NCBI RefSeq assembly: GCF_030811455.1
Contig: NZ_JAUSQU010000001.1
Coordinates: 6,634,001-6,698,000, forward strand
Reading direction: 5' to 3'
From: Streptosporangium lutulentum
GTDB taxonomy: Bacteria > Actinomycetota > Actinomycetes > Streptosporangiales > Streptosporangiaceae
DNA length: 64,000 bases
Positions 31,650 to 41,064 of the stretch are shown here, piece after piece. A model generated the notes under the pieces. That model did no database searches, had not been told where the DNA came from, and saw nothing but the letters and a program-made list of their open reading frames with translations. The translations under genes were made by a program, and so were the position numbers. The number at the start of each line of letters is the position of its first letter. Positions within the stretch are counted from its first letter, which is position 1.

Positions 31650-33863
31650 TTACGCATCCCGGATCCAGGCCACCGCGACGTGTGAATCCATGATCAGCCC
31701 CCGGGAGAAGGCACGGTCGTAGCAGAGGTCGCCGATCAGTGCCCTGGCCTCGGTTTCGGTGCGTTCCCGAGAGAACGCGAGCCCGTACGGACCGCTCCGG
31801 GGCGGTCGCGGAGCGGGCCGCGTCGGCCGAACCGCCTCGGGCCCGGGCGACTCCGGAGGCCGAACCGCCTCGGGCACGGGCGGCCCCGGAGGCCGAATCA
31901 CCTCGGGCACGGGCGGCCCCGGAGGCCGGATCACCTCGGGCACGGACGGCCCCGGAGGCCGAGCCGCCTCCGGCCGGAGCCGTTCCCGGCCCAGGCCGCC
32001 CCGCGACCGTTCCGAGGCCGTTCGCATCCGCTGCGCCACGCCGAGCAGTCCGGCGGCCCTCCGTCCGTCGCCACGGGCCGCCACGACGGCGGCGAGCCGG
32101 TCCACCACCGTGGCACTGCCCGTCACGTCGCCCAGACGCCACTTCACGTCGAGCGCCGCCCGCGCGTACTCCTCGGCCGTGTCGAACTCCCCCCGGCCGA
32201 GCTCCGTGAGCGACCGCGCCTGATCGCCGTGCGACCTCGCCCACTGCTCTCCGCGCTCCGTACAGCGCCCCCACTGCCGCGCGAGCACCTCCTCGGCCCT
32301 GCCGGGCTCCCCCTTGGCGTCGAGCACCGCCGCCAGCGTCACCTCGGCGACGGGCAGCCCTATGTGGGAGTGGATCGCCCGCTCGAACAGCTCGACCGCC
32401 TCGGTGGCCAGGCGTTCGGCCTCGTCGAGGTCTCCGCCGGCGAGGGCGACGGCGGCGGCGCATCGCCGGGCGCATCCCGCGGCGGCGAGGTCGCCGTCCG
32501 CCATCGCGGCCGCGTAGGCCTCGTCCGCCCGCTCCCCGGCCGCGGCCGTGTCGCCCGCGTCGAGTGCGGCCCACGCGCACACCCACAGAGCCTTGGTCCG
32601 CCCCGGACTCGGCTCCGGGTGCCGCTCCAGCGCCCGCTCCAGGTAGTGACGGCCCTGCTCCGCCCTGCCGAGACAGCACCAGACGAACCAGAGCGCCGTC
32701 ACCGGCTCGAACCCCTCGTCGTGATCGAGGATCGCCTCCAGGTTCGGCAGTTCGCGGTGTGCCCAGGCGGCCCATCGCGGCTGGCGGGGGCCGTACCACT
32801 CCGCCTCCGCCCGGCGCGCCTGCGCCAGGTAGTGATCGCGGTGGCGGCGGACGAAGGTCTCCTCCTCGCCCAGCCTCCGCAGCCACTCCCTGCCGTAGTC
32901 GCTGATCGTGCCGAGCATCCGGTAGCGCGACCCCTCCGCGATCAGGATCGACTTGTCCGCGAGCCGGGGAAGGGCGAACCCGGTGAGCCACTCGTCGGCG
33001 CACACCGCCCGCGCGTCGTCGGCGTCGAACCACCCGGCGAAGACCGACAGGCGGGCCCAGAGCAGTCGCTCCTTCGCCGTGCACAGCTCATGGCTCCAGC
33101 CGACCGCGGTGCGCATGGTCTGGTGGCGCCCGAACGGAGTACGGCTCCCGCCGACGAGCAGCGCGAAGCGGTCGTCCAGCCGTTCGGCGAGCTGCCGCGG
33201 AGACAGCGCCCGCAACCGCCGGGCGGCGAGCTCGATGGCGAGCGGGATGCCGTCCAGCACGCGGCAGAGCTGGGCCACCGCCTCCGGATCGAGATCGAGC
33301 CCGGGAACCAGCGCGTGAGCCCGCTCGGTGAACAGGCGCACCGCCTCCGTCCCCGCGCCCCCGGCCTCGGGGACGGGCAGCGGTTCGATCGGGAAGATCC
33401 GTTCTCCGGGCAGTCCGAGCGGCTGGCGGCTGGTGACGAGCACCCGCGCGTGCGGGGCGTCCGACAGGACACGGCGCAGCAGCGTGGCGCAGGCGTCGAT
33501 CAGGTGGTCGCAGGTGTCCAGGACCAGCATCAGGCGTTTGTCCGCGAGGAAGTCGGCCAGCACCTCCCACTGGGGCCGGACCGACTGCTCGCGCAGGCCG
33601 AGCACCGCGGCGATGTCGTGACCGATCAGATCGCCGTTCCGCTGGTCGGAGAGCTCGACCACCCACGCCCCGTCGGCGAAGGAGTCACGGAGGCGACCTG
33701 CCGTCCTGATCGCCAGTCTGGTCTTGCCCACCCCGGCGACCCCGGTGATGGTCACCAGCGGTGACCTGCCGATCAGTGTGGCGAGCTCGTCGAGCTCACG
33801 CCTCCGCCCGACCAGGCTGCTCGTCTCCGGCGGGACGTTGCCCCGGCGTATGCGTGTCTCCAC
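31650..33863 (-). CDS. STAND NTPase with TPR-like repeats and Pro-rich insert, no HTH (paralog 4)
   Basis: 737 residues from the GTG at 33863, with GGAG five bases upstream; the frame is open to 33938 but without a good signal. RRGNVPPETSSLVGRRREL, P-loop GVAGVGKT (41-48), Walker B LMLVLDTCDHL, VTSRQPLGLPGERIFPIEPL, IPLAIELAARRL, GWSHELCTAKERLLWARLSVFAGWFD, then TPR-like helices. Near the C-terminus a 33-bp repeat encodes four or five copies of an 11-residue unit like GPPVPEVIRPP. It ends SHVAVAWIRDA without a DNA-binding domain. Confidence 0.83.
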   Translation of the reverse strand: METRIRRGNVPPETSSLVGRRRELDELATLIGRSPLVTITGVAGVGKTRLAIRTAGRLRDSFADGAWVVELSDQRNGDLIGHDIAAVLGLREQSVRPQWEVLADFLADKRLMLVLDTCDHLIDACATLLRRVLSDAPHARVLVTSRQPLGLPGERIFPIEPLPVPEAGGAGTEAVRLFTERAHALVPGLDLDPEAVAQLCRVLDGIPLAIELAARRLRALSPRQLAERLDDRFALLVGGSRTPFGRHQTMRTAVGWSHELCTAKERLLWARLSVFAGWFDADDARAVCADEWLTGFALPRLADKSILIAEGSRYRMLGTISDYGREWLRRLGEEETFVRRHRDHYLAQARRAEAEWYGPRQPRWAAWAHRELPNLEAILDHDEGFEPVTALWFVWCCLGRAEQGRHYLERALERHPEPSPGRTKALWVCAWAALDAGDTAAAGERADEAYAAAMADGDLAAAGCARRCAAAVALAGGDLDEAERLATEAVELFERAIHSHIGLPVAEVTLAAVLDAKGEPGRAEEVLARQWGRCTERGEQWARSHGDQARSLTELGRGEFDTAEEYARAALDVKWRLGDVTGSATVVDRLAAVVAARGDGRRAAGLLGVAQRMRTASERSRGGLGRERLRPEAARPPGPSVPEVIRPPGPPVPEVIRPPGPPVPEAVRPPESPGPEAVRPTRPAPRPPRSGPYGLAFSRERTETEARALIGDLCYDRAFSRGLIMDSHVAVAWIRDA
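31822..31975. repeat. 33-bp coding tandem repeat in STAND paralog 4
   Basis: Units at 31822-31854, 31855-31887, 31888-31920 and 31921-31953 plus a partial unit to about 31975. The middle units differ by only a few bases. Length is a multiple of three, so copy-number change keeps the frame; product is a Pro/Gly/Val spacer between the TPR part and the C-terminal 50 residues. Confidence 0.9.
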
Positions 33864-34384
33864 CGAACTCCAGCCCCTCCAGTGAGGTGGCAAGCCAACC
33901 ACGAAACCCATTACATATCCGATGCGATCGGACACCACCGGTTACGCAGCTTTCTCCTCCAGTGCATATTTCACAGCCAGCACCAGGTCAAGCCCTCGGC
34001 CTCGGGCAAAGAGGGTGTCGAATCCTCCACCGCCGAGGGTTCCGAGGGCCCGCGCGCCGGGACGGGACCACGCGGTCGCGCGGCGTGGTCGTCGCGGCGG
34101 GGTCGCCGCGGCCCCGACCGGGAGTGGCAGGGAGTGGCCGGGGTGGCCGAGGGTGGCAGGGAGTGACAGGGAGTGGCCGGAGATGGCACGACGCGGGCCG
34201 GCCGGTCACGCCGGGGTTGCCGGTCACCGTCTCCGGAGGCGGTCGCGGATCGGTCTCCGCGTTATCACGGAGCGGACCCGGCGCTCCGTCTGGGGCCGCT
34301 CCGTGATAACCGCCACTAGACTCTGGCTGTCCGTAACCGTGGCCCTCGCGCCACGCTTTCCTTGAGCGAGCTGGACGGAACCGC
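33864..34384. other. Divergent gap between STAND paralog 4 and a methyltransferase
   Basis: 521 bases. It contains a 29-bp repeat (GGCAGGGAGTG... at 34126 and 34155), a strong 15-bp inverted repeat (34261-34310) and, next to the methyltransferase, CACTAGACTCTGG around 34314-34326 whose TAGACT may be a -10. No gene is supported, although ORFs can be drawn. Confidence 0.5.
34261..34310. promoter_or_regulatory. 15-bp inverted repeat upstream of the methyltransferase gene
   Basis: GTTATCACGGAGCGG (34261-34275) and its exact complement CCGCTCCGTGATAAC (34296-34310), 20 bases apart. It sits 75 bases before the ATG, just upstream of the likely -10. Could be a two-half operator or a hairpin ending transcription from outside. 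Confidence 0.6.
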
Positions 34385-35116
34385 ATGTCTGGGTATGACC
34401 GCGTAGTGCAACCCGCGGCCGGTGACGAGGCCCTGGAGAACCACCTCGGTGGGGACGAGGCCAAGAACTACCGGCAGTACGAGCTCGACATGGTCGCCCC
34501 GCACGTGGGCCGGTCCATGCTGGAGATCGGCTCTGGCCTGGGCCACTTCGCCGAGGCCTTCCTGCCCCGCCTCGACCGGCTCGTGACCAGCGACTTCGAT
34601 CCCTACTGTGTGGAGCAGCTCAAGAAGCGCTTCGCCGGACGTGACGACATCGACGTGCTGCAGTTCGGTCTGCCGACCGAGATCCCGATCGGTGAGAAGG
34701 TCGACACCGTCGTGATGATGAACGTCCTGGAACACATCGAGGAAGACGTCGAGGCCCTGCGATCCCTCGCCAAGGTCACCCTCCCCGGTGGCCGGATCAT
34801 CATCTGGGTCCCGGGCTACATGCAGCTGTACGGAGACTTCGACCGCAAGGTCGGCCACGTCACCCGCTACACCCCCGCCACCCTGCGCAGCACGGTCTCC
34901 AAGGCGGGCCTCGACATCGACGTGCTCAAGCCGATCAACTTCCTCGGCGGCATCGCCTGGTGGGCCGCCGTCCGCCGCGGCGGCGTCGGTTATCCCGACC
35001 CCCGCCTGGTCAAGATCTACGACCGTACGGTGGTCCCCGCGACGCGTTTCATCGAGCGCTTCATCCGCCCGCCGTTCGGGCAGACGGTCTTCTGCGTCGC
35101 CCGCGTCCCCCAATAA
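34385..35116 (+). CDS. Class I SAM-dependent methyltransferase
   Basis: 243 residues. Motif I is MLEIGSGLGHFAEAF (about 45-59), motif II region VTSDFDPYCVEQLKKRF, and VDTVVMMNVLEHIEEDVEALRSLAKVTLPGGRIIIWVPGYMQLYGDFDRKVGHVTRYTP is typical of the UbiE/type 11 group acting on sugars or lipids next to polysaccharide genes. The C-terminal part (about 190-243) is amphipathic. Substrate unknown; no operon partner. Confidence 0.85.
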   Translation: MSGYDRVVQPAAGDEALENHLGGDEAKNYRQYELDMVAPHVGRSMLEIGSGLGHFAEAFLPRLDRLVTSDFDPYCVEQLKKRFAGRDDIDVLQFGLPTEIPIGEKVDTVVMMNVLEHIEEDVEALRSLAKVTLPGGRIIIWVPGYMQLYGDFDRKVGHVTRYTPATLRSTVSKAGLDIDVLKPINFLGGIAWWAAVRRGGVGYPDPRLVKIYDRTVVPATRFIERFIRPPFGQTVFCVARVPQ

Positions 35117-35473
35117 CCTCGAACCACCCCCGGAGGGCACCGGGCGACGGTGCCGCGAGGTCCGTTCCGCGGACGGCGTCCGGTCTCCCTGCCGACGACC
35201 CGGCCCATGGCGTCTCTTCCGTCCTGGGCCGGACGCGTTCCCGTCCCGGGCCGGACCCGTTCCCTTCCTGATCGGGATGTGACCGCGGCCGGGCTCGGCC
35301 GATCTCGGGGCCCGTGGCCGCCCATGAGCGGGCAGGCCGTGGGCGGCGTCCCGCGCCGGCCTCGGCCACCTGCGCTCTCAGGAAATTCCCAGGCTTCTCC
35401 TTCGAGGATCCCAGCGCGAGACGGTTGTCTGATCAGCGTCTCCCCGCCGGGAAACACTTCCTGAAGGAGAATC
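35117..35473. other. Gap between methyltransferase and secreted protein
   Basis: 357 bases. A two-copy 20-base near-repeat (TCCTGGGCCGGACGCGTTCC and TCCCGGGCCGGACCCGTTCC) lies at about 35221-35265. The 3' end near 35440-35470 holds the GAAGGAGAA ribosome-binding site of the next gene. Nothing else recognised. Confidence 0.45.
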
Positions 35474-36028
35474 ATGAAAAAGCGACTCATCCTCGGTGCC
35501 TCGACCGTTACGGCGGCGATCCTGCTGATGGGTTCCTCCGCCTGGGCCATCGAGTCGGTCACCCCCGCGTCGGACGGCGTGACCACCATCGCGAAACGGC
35601 CGCCGAAGGCGAACGCCAAGCCGCGCAAGGCGAAGGCGCGCGCCCGGATGGCCGGGATCCACGGGCAGGCCACGGTCGGCGGCAAGGACTCGACGTTCGT
35701 CGAACGTACCTGGCAGCGAGGCGTGATCACGGCCAAGAGCGAGAGCTCGCTGACCGTCAAGAGCAAGGACGGGGTCACCTGGACCTGGACCCTCGACCGG
35801 TCCACCAGGATCCACAAGCTCGGCGCGCGCGCCGACCTCTCCAAACTGGTCGCCGGGTCCACCGGTGACAAGGTCTTCGTGATCGGCACCGCGACCTCCG
35901 CCAACCCCACGGCGACCTCGGTGTTCGCACCCCGCAAGCCCGCCGCGCCCACCGCGCCCACCGCTCCCACCGCACCCGCACCCGCCGCTCCCACCGCCCA
36001 GGAACCACCGGTCACCTCCGGGAGCTGA
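35474..36028 (+). CDS. Secreted protein with DUF5666-like domain and Pro-rich tail
   Basis: 184 residues. Sec signal peptide (MKKRLILGASTVTAAILLMGSSAWA, cleavage expected after AWA). A basic linker (KRPPKANAKPRKAKARAR) leads to a small beta-rich domain, about 78-140 (QRGVITAKSESSLTVKSKDGVTWTWTLDRSTRIH...GDKVFVIGTAT), resembling DUF5666. The tail is (APT)n repeats ending PPVTSGS, likely a wall-crossing spacer. Good AAGGAG upstream. Function unknown. Confidence 0.75.
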   Translation: MKKRLILGASTVTAAILLMGSSAWAIESVTPASDGVTTIAKRPPKANAKPRKAKARARMAGIHGQATVGGKDSTFVERTWQRGVITAKSESSLTVKSKDGVTWTWTLDRSTRIHKLGARADLSKLVAGSTGDKVFVIGTATSANPTATSVFAPRKPAAPTAPTAPTAPAPAAPTAQEPPVTSGS

Positions 36029-36179
36029 CCGGGAGGCGGTGGGGTCACCTGATGCGCGGCGGCCCCACCGCCTCATGGTGTTCGCCCGAGAACGCGCGCC
36101 ATCCGCGCGCCCCGAAAGCGACATACATCCAGCGAAGGGTGGCTTTCACATGGAACGAATGGGCGAGAATTAGTTCCCC

Positions 36180-36869
36180 ATGAGTGAAACCACCATCCTC
36201 GTCGTCGAGGACGATCCCAACATCCGCGACATCGTCGAGGTCGCTCTGCGATTCCACGGGTTCCGGGTGACGGGCGTGGAGAACGGCAGGGACGCCCTCG
36301 CCGAGGTGGACCGCGAGCCTCCCGCGCTGATCGTGCTGGACGTGATGCTTCCCGGCATCGACGGCTTCGAGGTGTGCCGCAGGATCCGGGCGGCGGGACA
36401 GCACGTTCCCGTGATCTTCTTGACCGCCAGGGACACCCCCACCGACACCGTGCGCGGTCTCACCCTGGGCGGGGACGACTACGTCACCAAGCCCTTCTCC
36501 GTCGAGGCCCTCGTCGCTCGCGTCCGGGCGGTGCTCCGCCGGACCGCCGTCTCCGGCGAGCCGACGGGCGGTGTGCTCCGGGTGGCGGATCTGGAGCTCG
36601 ACGAGTCACGCTGGGAGGTACGGCGCGCCGGGATTCCCGTGGAGCTCTCCCCCACCGAGTTCCGCCTGCTCGCCTTCCTGATGGAGCACCCCGGCCTGGT
36701 GCTGACGAAGCGCCAGTTGCTCGAACACGTGTGGGGTTACGGCGGCTCCTCCCAGGTCGTCGAGACCTACGTCTCCTACCTGCGCCGCAAGCTGGATCCG
36801 CTCGGCCCACCTCTGATCCACACCCAGCGCGGGGTCGGCTACGCGCTACGCCCGCCCCAGGTCCCCTGA
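36180..36869 (+). CDS. OmpR-family response regulator
   Basis: 229 residues. Receiver domain with acidic pocket Asp11/Asp12, phospho-acceptor Asp54 (VLDVMLPG), Thr82 and Lys104; C-terminal winged helix (about 130-225) with LSPTEFRLLAFLMEHPGLVLTKRQLLEHVWGY and the VVETYVSYLRRKLD recognition helix region. It overlaps the kinase start by one base (TGATG), so they are coupled. Target genes cannot be told from the sequence. Confidence 0.95.
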   Translation: MSETTILVVEDDPNIRDIVEVALRFHGFRVTGVENGRDALAEVDREPPALIVLDVMLPGIDGFEVCRRIRAAGQHVPVIFLTARDTPTDTVRGLTLGGDDYVTKPFSVEALVARVRAVLRRTAVSGEPTGGVLRVADLELDESRWEVRRAGIPVELSPTEFRLLAFLMEHPGLVLTKRQLLEHVWGYGGSSQVVETYVSYLRRKLDPLGPPLIHTQRGVGYALRPPQVP

Positions 36870-38272
36870 TGTCGCTCAGGGCACGCCTGCTCGCGGGCCT
36901 GCTCGCGGTGAGCACGGTCCTGCTGATCACGCTGGCCGGCGTGAGCGTCCTCGTCCTGCGCGAGCACCTGCTCGAAAGGATCGACGGGCAGTTGCGCGCG
37001 GCCACCGCGACCGCCGCCCAGCGGATCGCCGCGGCCCCCAACGGACGGCTCGCTCAGACGCTGACCGGATCCACCTACGCGGTGGCCTCGGTGAGCCTCG
37101 TCACCGGACGCGCCCGGCTGGTCAACGGCGACGCCCCGGAGGCGGCGGCCGTACCGCGGCTGGTCGAGGCGCTCGGCCTCAATCTCCTGAAGGACTACGC
37201 CGCGCGGCGGGAACAGTTCACCCTCGATCCTTCGAGCGGCTATTCCATGATCGCGAGGGTGTCCGGGACCAAACAGGGCAACCGGCTGGTGATCGTCGCC
37301 GTTTCCCTGGAATCGGTCGACGCGCCGGTTCGCCGGCTCGTCGTCGCCGAGTTCCTCACCGGCGGCGTGCTCATCCTGCTGCTCGCCCTCGTCGGCCGCG
37401 CTCTGATCACCAGGGGGCTCTCCCCATTGGCGCGGATAGCCGGTGCGGCCCACGGCATGGCCGGCAACGGCGACCTGTCGGTCCGCATGCCCGAGGGCCC
37501 CTCGGAGATCGGGCGGCTCGGGGCGGCCGTGAACCTCCTGCTCGACCGGATCGCCGAGGCCTTCAGGGACCGCTGGGCGTCAGAGGATCGCGTCCGCCGC
37601 TTCGCCGCCGACGCCTCGCACGAGCTCCGTACCCCGCTGTCCACCATTCGGGGATACGCGGAGCTCTACCGGACCGGCGCGCTGCGCACCGAGGACCTGC
37701 CCAGGATCATGGGCAGGATCGAGAACGAGGCGACGCGGATGGGCGATCTCGTCAGCCAGATGCTCGAACTCGCCCGCCTGGACCGGAACGCGGCACTGGA
37801 GCCGTCGGAGACCGATCTGGCCGAGATCGTCCGCGACGTGAGCGCGGACCACACGGCGATCGACCCCGGATCACAGGTCGTCGTCGACGCCCCGGACTCG
37901 CTGTCCGCCGTCGTCGACGAGGCGCGGATCCGCCAGATCCTCGTCAACCTCCTGGCCAATGTGCGGGCTCACACCCCCGAGGGCACCACGGCCACCGTAC
38001 GGCTCGCACGGACGCCGGGCGGCGTGCTGATCGAGGTGTCCGACGACGGCCAGGGAATGTCAGGCGATCAGGTGGCCAGGGCCTTCGACCGCTTCCAGCG
38101 GGGTGAGGAGCGGCTGCCGGACGGCGCCGGGCTCGGATTGTCGATCGTCAAGGCGATCACCGACGCGCACGGCGGCCGTTGCTGGATCACCTCGGCCCCC
38201 GGCGAGGGCACCTCCGTGCACGTCGAACTCCCCGCGCACCAGCGTCTTCCGGGACCCTCCGTCTGGGCATAA
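36869..38272 (+). CDS. Sensor histidine kinase (HAMP-HisKA-HATPase)
   Basis: 467 residues from the ATG at 36869. Two membrane helices (about 8-30 and 155-180) flank an extracytoplasmic sensor of about 120 residues; HAMP follows, then HisKA with His251 in DASHELRTPLSTIRGYAE, and the HATPase domain with NLLANVRAHTPEG (N box; Val replaces the more usual Ala), DDGQGM and GAGLGLSIVKAI. Signals through the upstream regulator. The sensor has no recognised ligand motif. Confidence 0.93.
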   Translation: MSLRARLLAGLLAVSTVLLITLAGVSVLVLREHLLERIDGQLRAATATAAQRIAAAPNGRLAQTLTGSTYAVASVSLVTGRARLVNGDAPEAAAVPRLVEALGLNLLKDYAARREQFTLDPSSGYSMIARVSGTKQGNRLVIVAVSLESVDAPVRRLVVAEFLTGGVLILLLALVGRALITRGLSPLARIAGAAHGMAGNGDLSVRMPEGPSEIGRLGAAVNLLLDRIAEAFRDRWASEDRVRRFAADASHELRTPLSTIRGYAELYRTGALRTEDLPRIMGRIENEATRMGDLVSQMLELARLDRNAALEPSETDLAEIVRDVSADHTAIDPGSQVVVDAPDSLSAVVDEARIRQILVNLLANVRAHTPEGTTATVRLARTPGGVLIEVSDDGQGMSGDQVARAFDRFQRGEERLPDGAGLGLSIVKAITDAHGGRCWITSAPGEGTSVHVELPAHQRLPGPSVWA

Positions 38273-38304
38273 TCCCGGCATCATCCGCGCCCGAGGAGGT
38301 CACG

Positions 38305-40179
38305 ATGACCGATTACGCCAAGGCACGAGAGGTGGCTGAGCAGGCCAGAGAGAAGGAATGGTCCCGCCCCAGCTTCGGCAAACAGCTTTTCCTGGGAAAT
38401 TTCCGTCTCGATCTGGTCCATCCCGCCCCCGCTCTGTCCGAGGCAGAGACCGAGCGGGGAGAGGAGTTTCTGCGGGCCCTGAGGCGGTTTCTGGAGACCC
38501 AGGTGGATCCGGCCCTGATCGAGCGGACCTCGCAGGTGCCCGACGAGGTGGTCAAGGGGCTCGCCGAGCTCGGCGCGTTCGGGATCACCACCGAGAAGGA
38601 GTACGGAGGGCTGGGACTCAGCCACCTCGACTACGGCCGGGCGTTGATGCTGGTCGGGTCGTACAGCCCGGCGCTCAGCACGCTGCTCTCGGCACACCAG
38701 TCGATCGGGGTGCCGCAGCCGCTGAAGCAGTTCGGCACCCCGGAGCAGAAGCGGAGATTCCTGCCCCGTTGCGCGAAGGGCGAGGTGTCGGCCTTCCTGC
38801 TGACCGAACCCGATGTCGGCTCCGACCCCGCCAGGCTCGCCACCACCGCGGTGCGGGACGGCGACGACTACGTGCTGAACGGCGTGAAGCTGTGGACCAC
38901 CAACGGGGTCGTCGCGGGCCTGCTGGTGGTGATGGCCCGCACCGGCAAGGGGATCTCGGCGTTCGTCGTCGAGGCGGACAGCCCCGGGATCACCGTCGAA
39001 CGGCGCAACGCGTTCATGGGCCTGCGCGGCATCGAGAACGGCGTGACCAGGTTCCACCAGGTCCGCGTCCCCGTCGCCAACCTGATCGGCCGCGAGGGCC
39101 AAGGCCTGAAGATCGCACTGACCACGCTCAACACGGGGCGGCTCTCGCTGCCCGCCGTCTGCGCGGGAAACGCGAAGTGGGCGGTGAAGATCGCCAGGGA
39201 GTGGTGCAACGAGCGGGTTCAGTGGGGACACCGGGTCGGCGACCACGAGGCGGTGGCGCAGAAGATCGCCTTCATCGCCGGCACGGCCTACGCCCTCGAA
39301 GCGGTGATGGACCTGTCGTGCCGTCTGGCCGACGACGAGAGCAACGACATCAGGATCGAGGCGGCGCTCGCCAAGCTGTACGCGTCGGAGATGGCCTGGA
39401 AGGTGGCCGACGAGCTGGTCCAGATCCGCGGCGGACGCGGCTACGAGACGGCCGAGTCGCTGGCCGCCCGGGGTGAGCGCGGCGTCCCCGCCGAGCAGGT
39501 GCTGCGGGACGTGCGGATCAACCGGATCTTCGAGGGGTCCACCGAGATCATGCACCTGCTGATCGCCCGCGAGGCGGTGGACGCGCACCTGACGGTGGCC
39601 GGCGAGCTCATCGACCCGTCCCTGGACAACCGGGCCAAGGCCCGCGCCGCGGTGAAGGCGGGAGGGTTCTACGCGCGCTGGCTGCCGACGCTGGTCGCGG
39701 GCTCGGGAAACCGGCCCGGCTCCTACGCGGAGTTCGGCGCCCTCGCCCAGCACCTGCGCTACGTCGAGAGGACCAGCCGCAGGCTCGCCCGCTCCACCTT
39801 CTACGGCATGTCCCGCTGGCAGGGGAAGCTCGAACACCGGCAGGGGTTCCTCGGCCGGATCGTGGACATAGGCGCCGAGCTGTTCGCGATCACCGCGACG
39901 TGCATCCGGGCCAATGAGGAGGCCACCGATCTGGGGCGCAAGTCCGCCGAGATCGCCGACACCTTCTGCCACCAGGCCAGGATCCGCGCCGACGCGCTGT
40001 TCGACCGCCTGTGGGACAACAACGACTCGCGAGACGTACGACTGGCGCACCACCTGCTCCAGGGCCGCTACACGTTCCTGGAGGAGGGTGTCCTCGACCC
40101 CTCGATAGAGGGGCCGTGGATCGCCGCCGCCGAACCCGGCCCGTCGGCCACGGAGAACGTGCACCGGCCGATCCACTGA
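38305..40179 (+). CDS. Acyl-CoA dehydrogenase with C-terminal extension
   Basis: 624 residues from the ATG at 38305, with GAGGAGG upstream; the start is 32 bases after the kinase stop, so cotranscription is possible. Flavin-dependent alpha,beta-dehydrogenation of acyl-CoA. Family pattern seen: FGITTEKEYGGLGLSHLDYGR, AFLLTEPDVGSDPARLAT, LNGVKLWTTNGVVAGLLVV, GLRGIENGVTRFHQVRVP, ALAKLYASEMAWKVADELVQIRGGRGYE and RINRIFEGSTEIM. About 200 residues longer than short-chain enzymes, with an added C-terminal helical part as in very-long-chain and FadE-type forms. Chain length cannot be read from sequence. Confidence 0.88.
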   Translation: MTDYAKAREVAEQAREKEWSRPSFGKQLFLGNFRLDLVHPAPALSEAETERGEEFLRALRRFLETQVDPALIERTSQVPDEVVKGLAELGAFGITTEKEYGGLGLSHLDYGRALMLVGSYSPALSTLLSAHQSIGVPQPLKQFGTPEQKRRFLPRCAKGEVSAFLLTEPDVGSDPARLATTAVRDGDDYVLNGVKLWTTNGVVAGLLVVMARTGKGISAFVVEADSPGITVERRNAFMGLRGIENGVTRFHQVRVPVANLIGREGQGLKIALTTLNTGRLSLPAVCAGNAKWAVKIAREWCNERVQWGHRVGDHEAVAQKIAFIAGTAYALEAVMDLSCRLADDESNDIRIEAALAKLYASEMAWKVADELVQIRGGRGYETAESLAARGERGVPAEQVLRDVRINRIFEGSTEIMHLLIAREAVDAHLTVAGELIDPSLDNRAKARAAVKAGGFYARWLPTLVAGSGNRPGSYAEFGALAQHLRYVERTSRRLARSTFYGMSRWQGKLEHRQGFLGRIVDIGAELFAITATCIRANEEATDLGRKSAEIADTFCHQARIRADALFDRLWDNNDSRDVRLAHHLLQGRYTFLEEGVLDPSIEGPWIAAAEPGPSATENVHRPIH

Positions 40180-40428
40180 GGAGGCGCGGGTACGGCGCGC
40201 ACGCACGCCGTACCCGCCCCCGCCCGGACCCGGTGCCGGACCTGACAGTGGCCGGAGGCGGCTCCGTCCTCACCGGTTCGGAGCGCTCCCCGATCGTCCG
40301 GCGGGCGCCGGCGACGGGTCGGCGTCACAGAACCGGCTGGATCTCCGTCCGCGGCTTTCCGGCGGGAACCTCAACCGATCCTCCGGATAAGTACCGTCGT
40401 GACAATCACCCCCGAACAGGAGCTCGCC

Positions 40429-41064
40429 TTGGCGGATCCTCCGCTTCGCACGGCCACGCGGTCGTCGATGCACGACCACGCCCGGCGGGCGGACCAGCGA
40501 GACGACTCATCGATCATCGAGGCGTCGCTGCGCACCCCCGAATGCTTCGCGGAACTGTTCGACCGGCATGCCGCCGTGCTGCACCGCTACGTTGTCCGGC
40601 GTCTCGGCCCCGAACACGCGGAAGACGTGGTCGCCGAGACGTTCACCAGGGCGTTCGAGAAGCGGCACCGGTACGACTTCGGCCGCCCGGAGGCACTGCC
40701 CTGGCTGTACGGCATCACCACGAACGTCATCGGCAGTCACCGGCGGGCGGAGATGCGCGGTTACCGGGCGCTGGCCCGCACCGGTGAGGATCCCGTGGCG
40801 GTGGCGTTCGACGAGCAGGTGGCCGCCCGGGTCTCCGCCTCGGCCACCCGGAAGCCGCTCGCCACCGCGCTGGCGAAGCTGGGGCGCGGTGAGCGCGACG
40901 TACTGCTGTTGATCGCCTGGGGCGACCTCACCTACGAGGAGACGGCGCAGGCGCTGAACATCCCCATCGGCACGGTGCGCTCGCGCCTGTCGCGTGCCCG
41001 AAGCAAGGTCGTCCGCGCCCTGGGCGGCGTCAACCCGACCCGTATGAGTGAGGGAACCTCGTGA
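40429..41064 (+). CDS. RNA polymerase sigma factor (ECF type)
   Basis: 211 residues from the TTG at 40429, chosen because AGGAG lies six bases upstream; an in-frame GTG at 40399 (221 residues) has no ribosome-binding site. Region 2 (FAELFDRHAAVLHRYVVRRLGPEHAEDVVAETFTRAFEKR...PWLYGITTNVIGSHRR) and region 4 (LGRGERDVLLLIAWGDLTYEETAQALNIPIGTVRSRLSRARSKV) are complete. Overlaps the next gene by 4 bases, the usual sigma plus CU044_5270 arrangement of actinobacteria. Confidence 0.9.
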   Translation: MADPPLRTATRSSMHDHARRADQRDDSSIIEASLRTPECFAELFDRHAAVLHRYVVRRLGPEHAEDVVAETFTRAFEKRHRYDFGRPEALPWLYGITTNVIGSHRRAEMRGYRALARTGEDPVAVAFDEQVAARVSASATRKPLATALAKLGRGERDVLLLIAWGDLTYEETAQALNIPIGTVRSRLSRARSKVVRALGGVNPTRMSEGTS

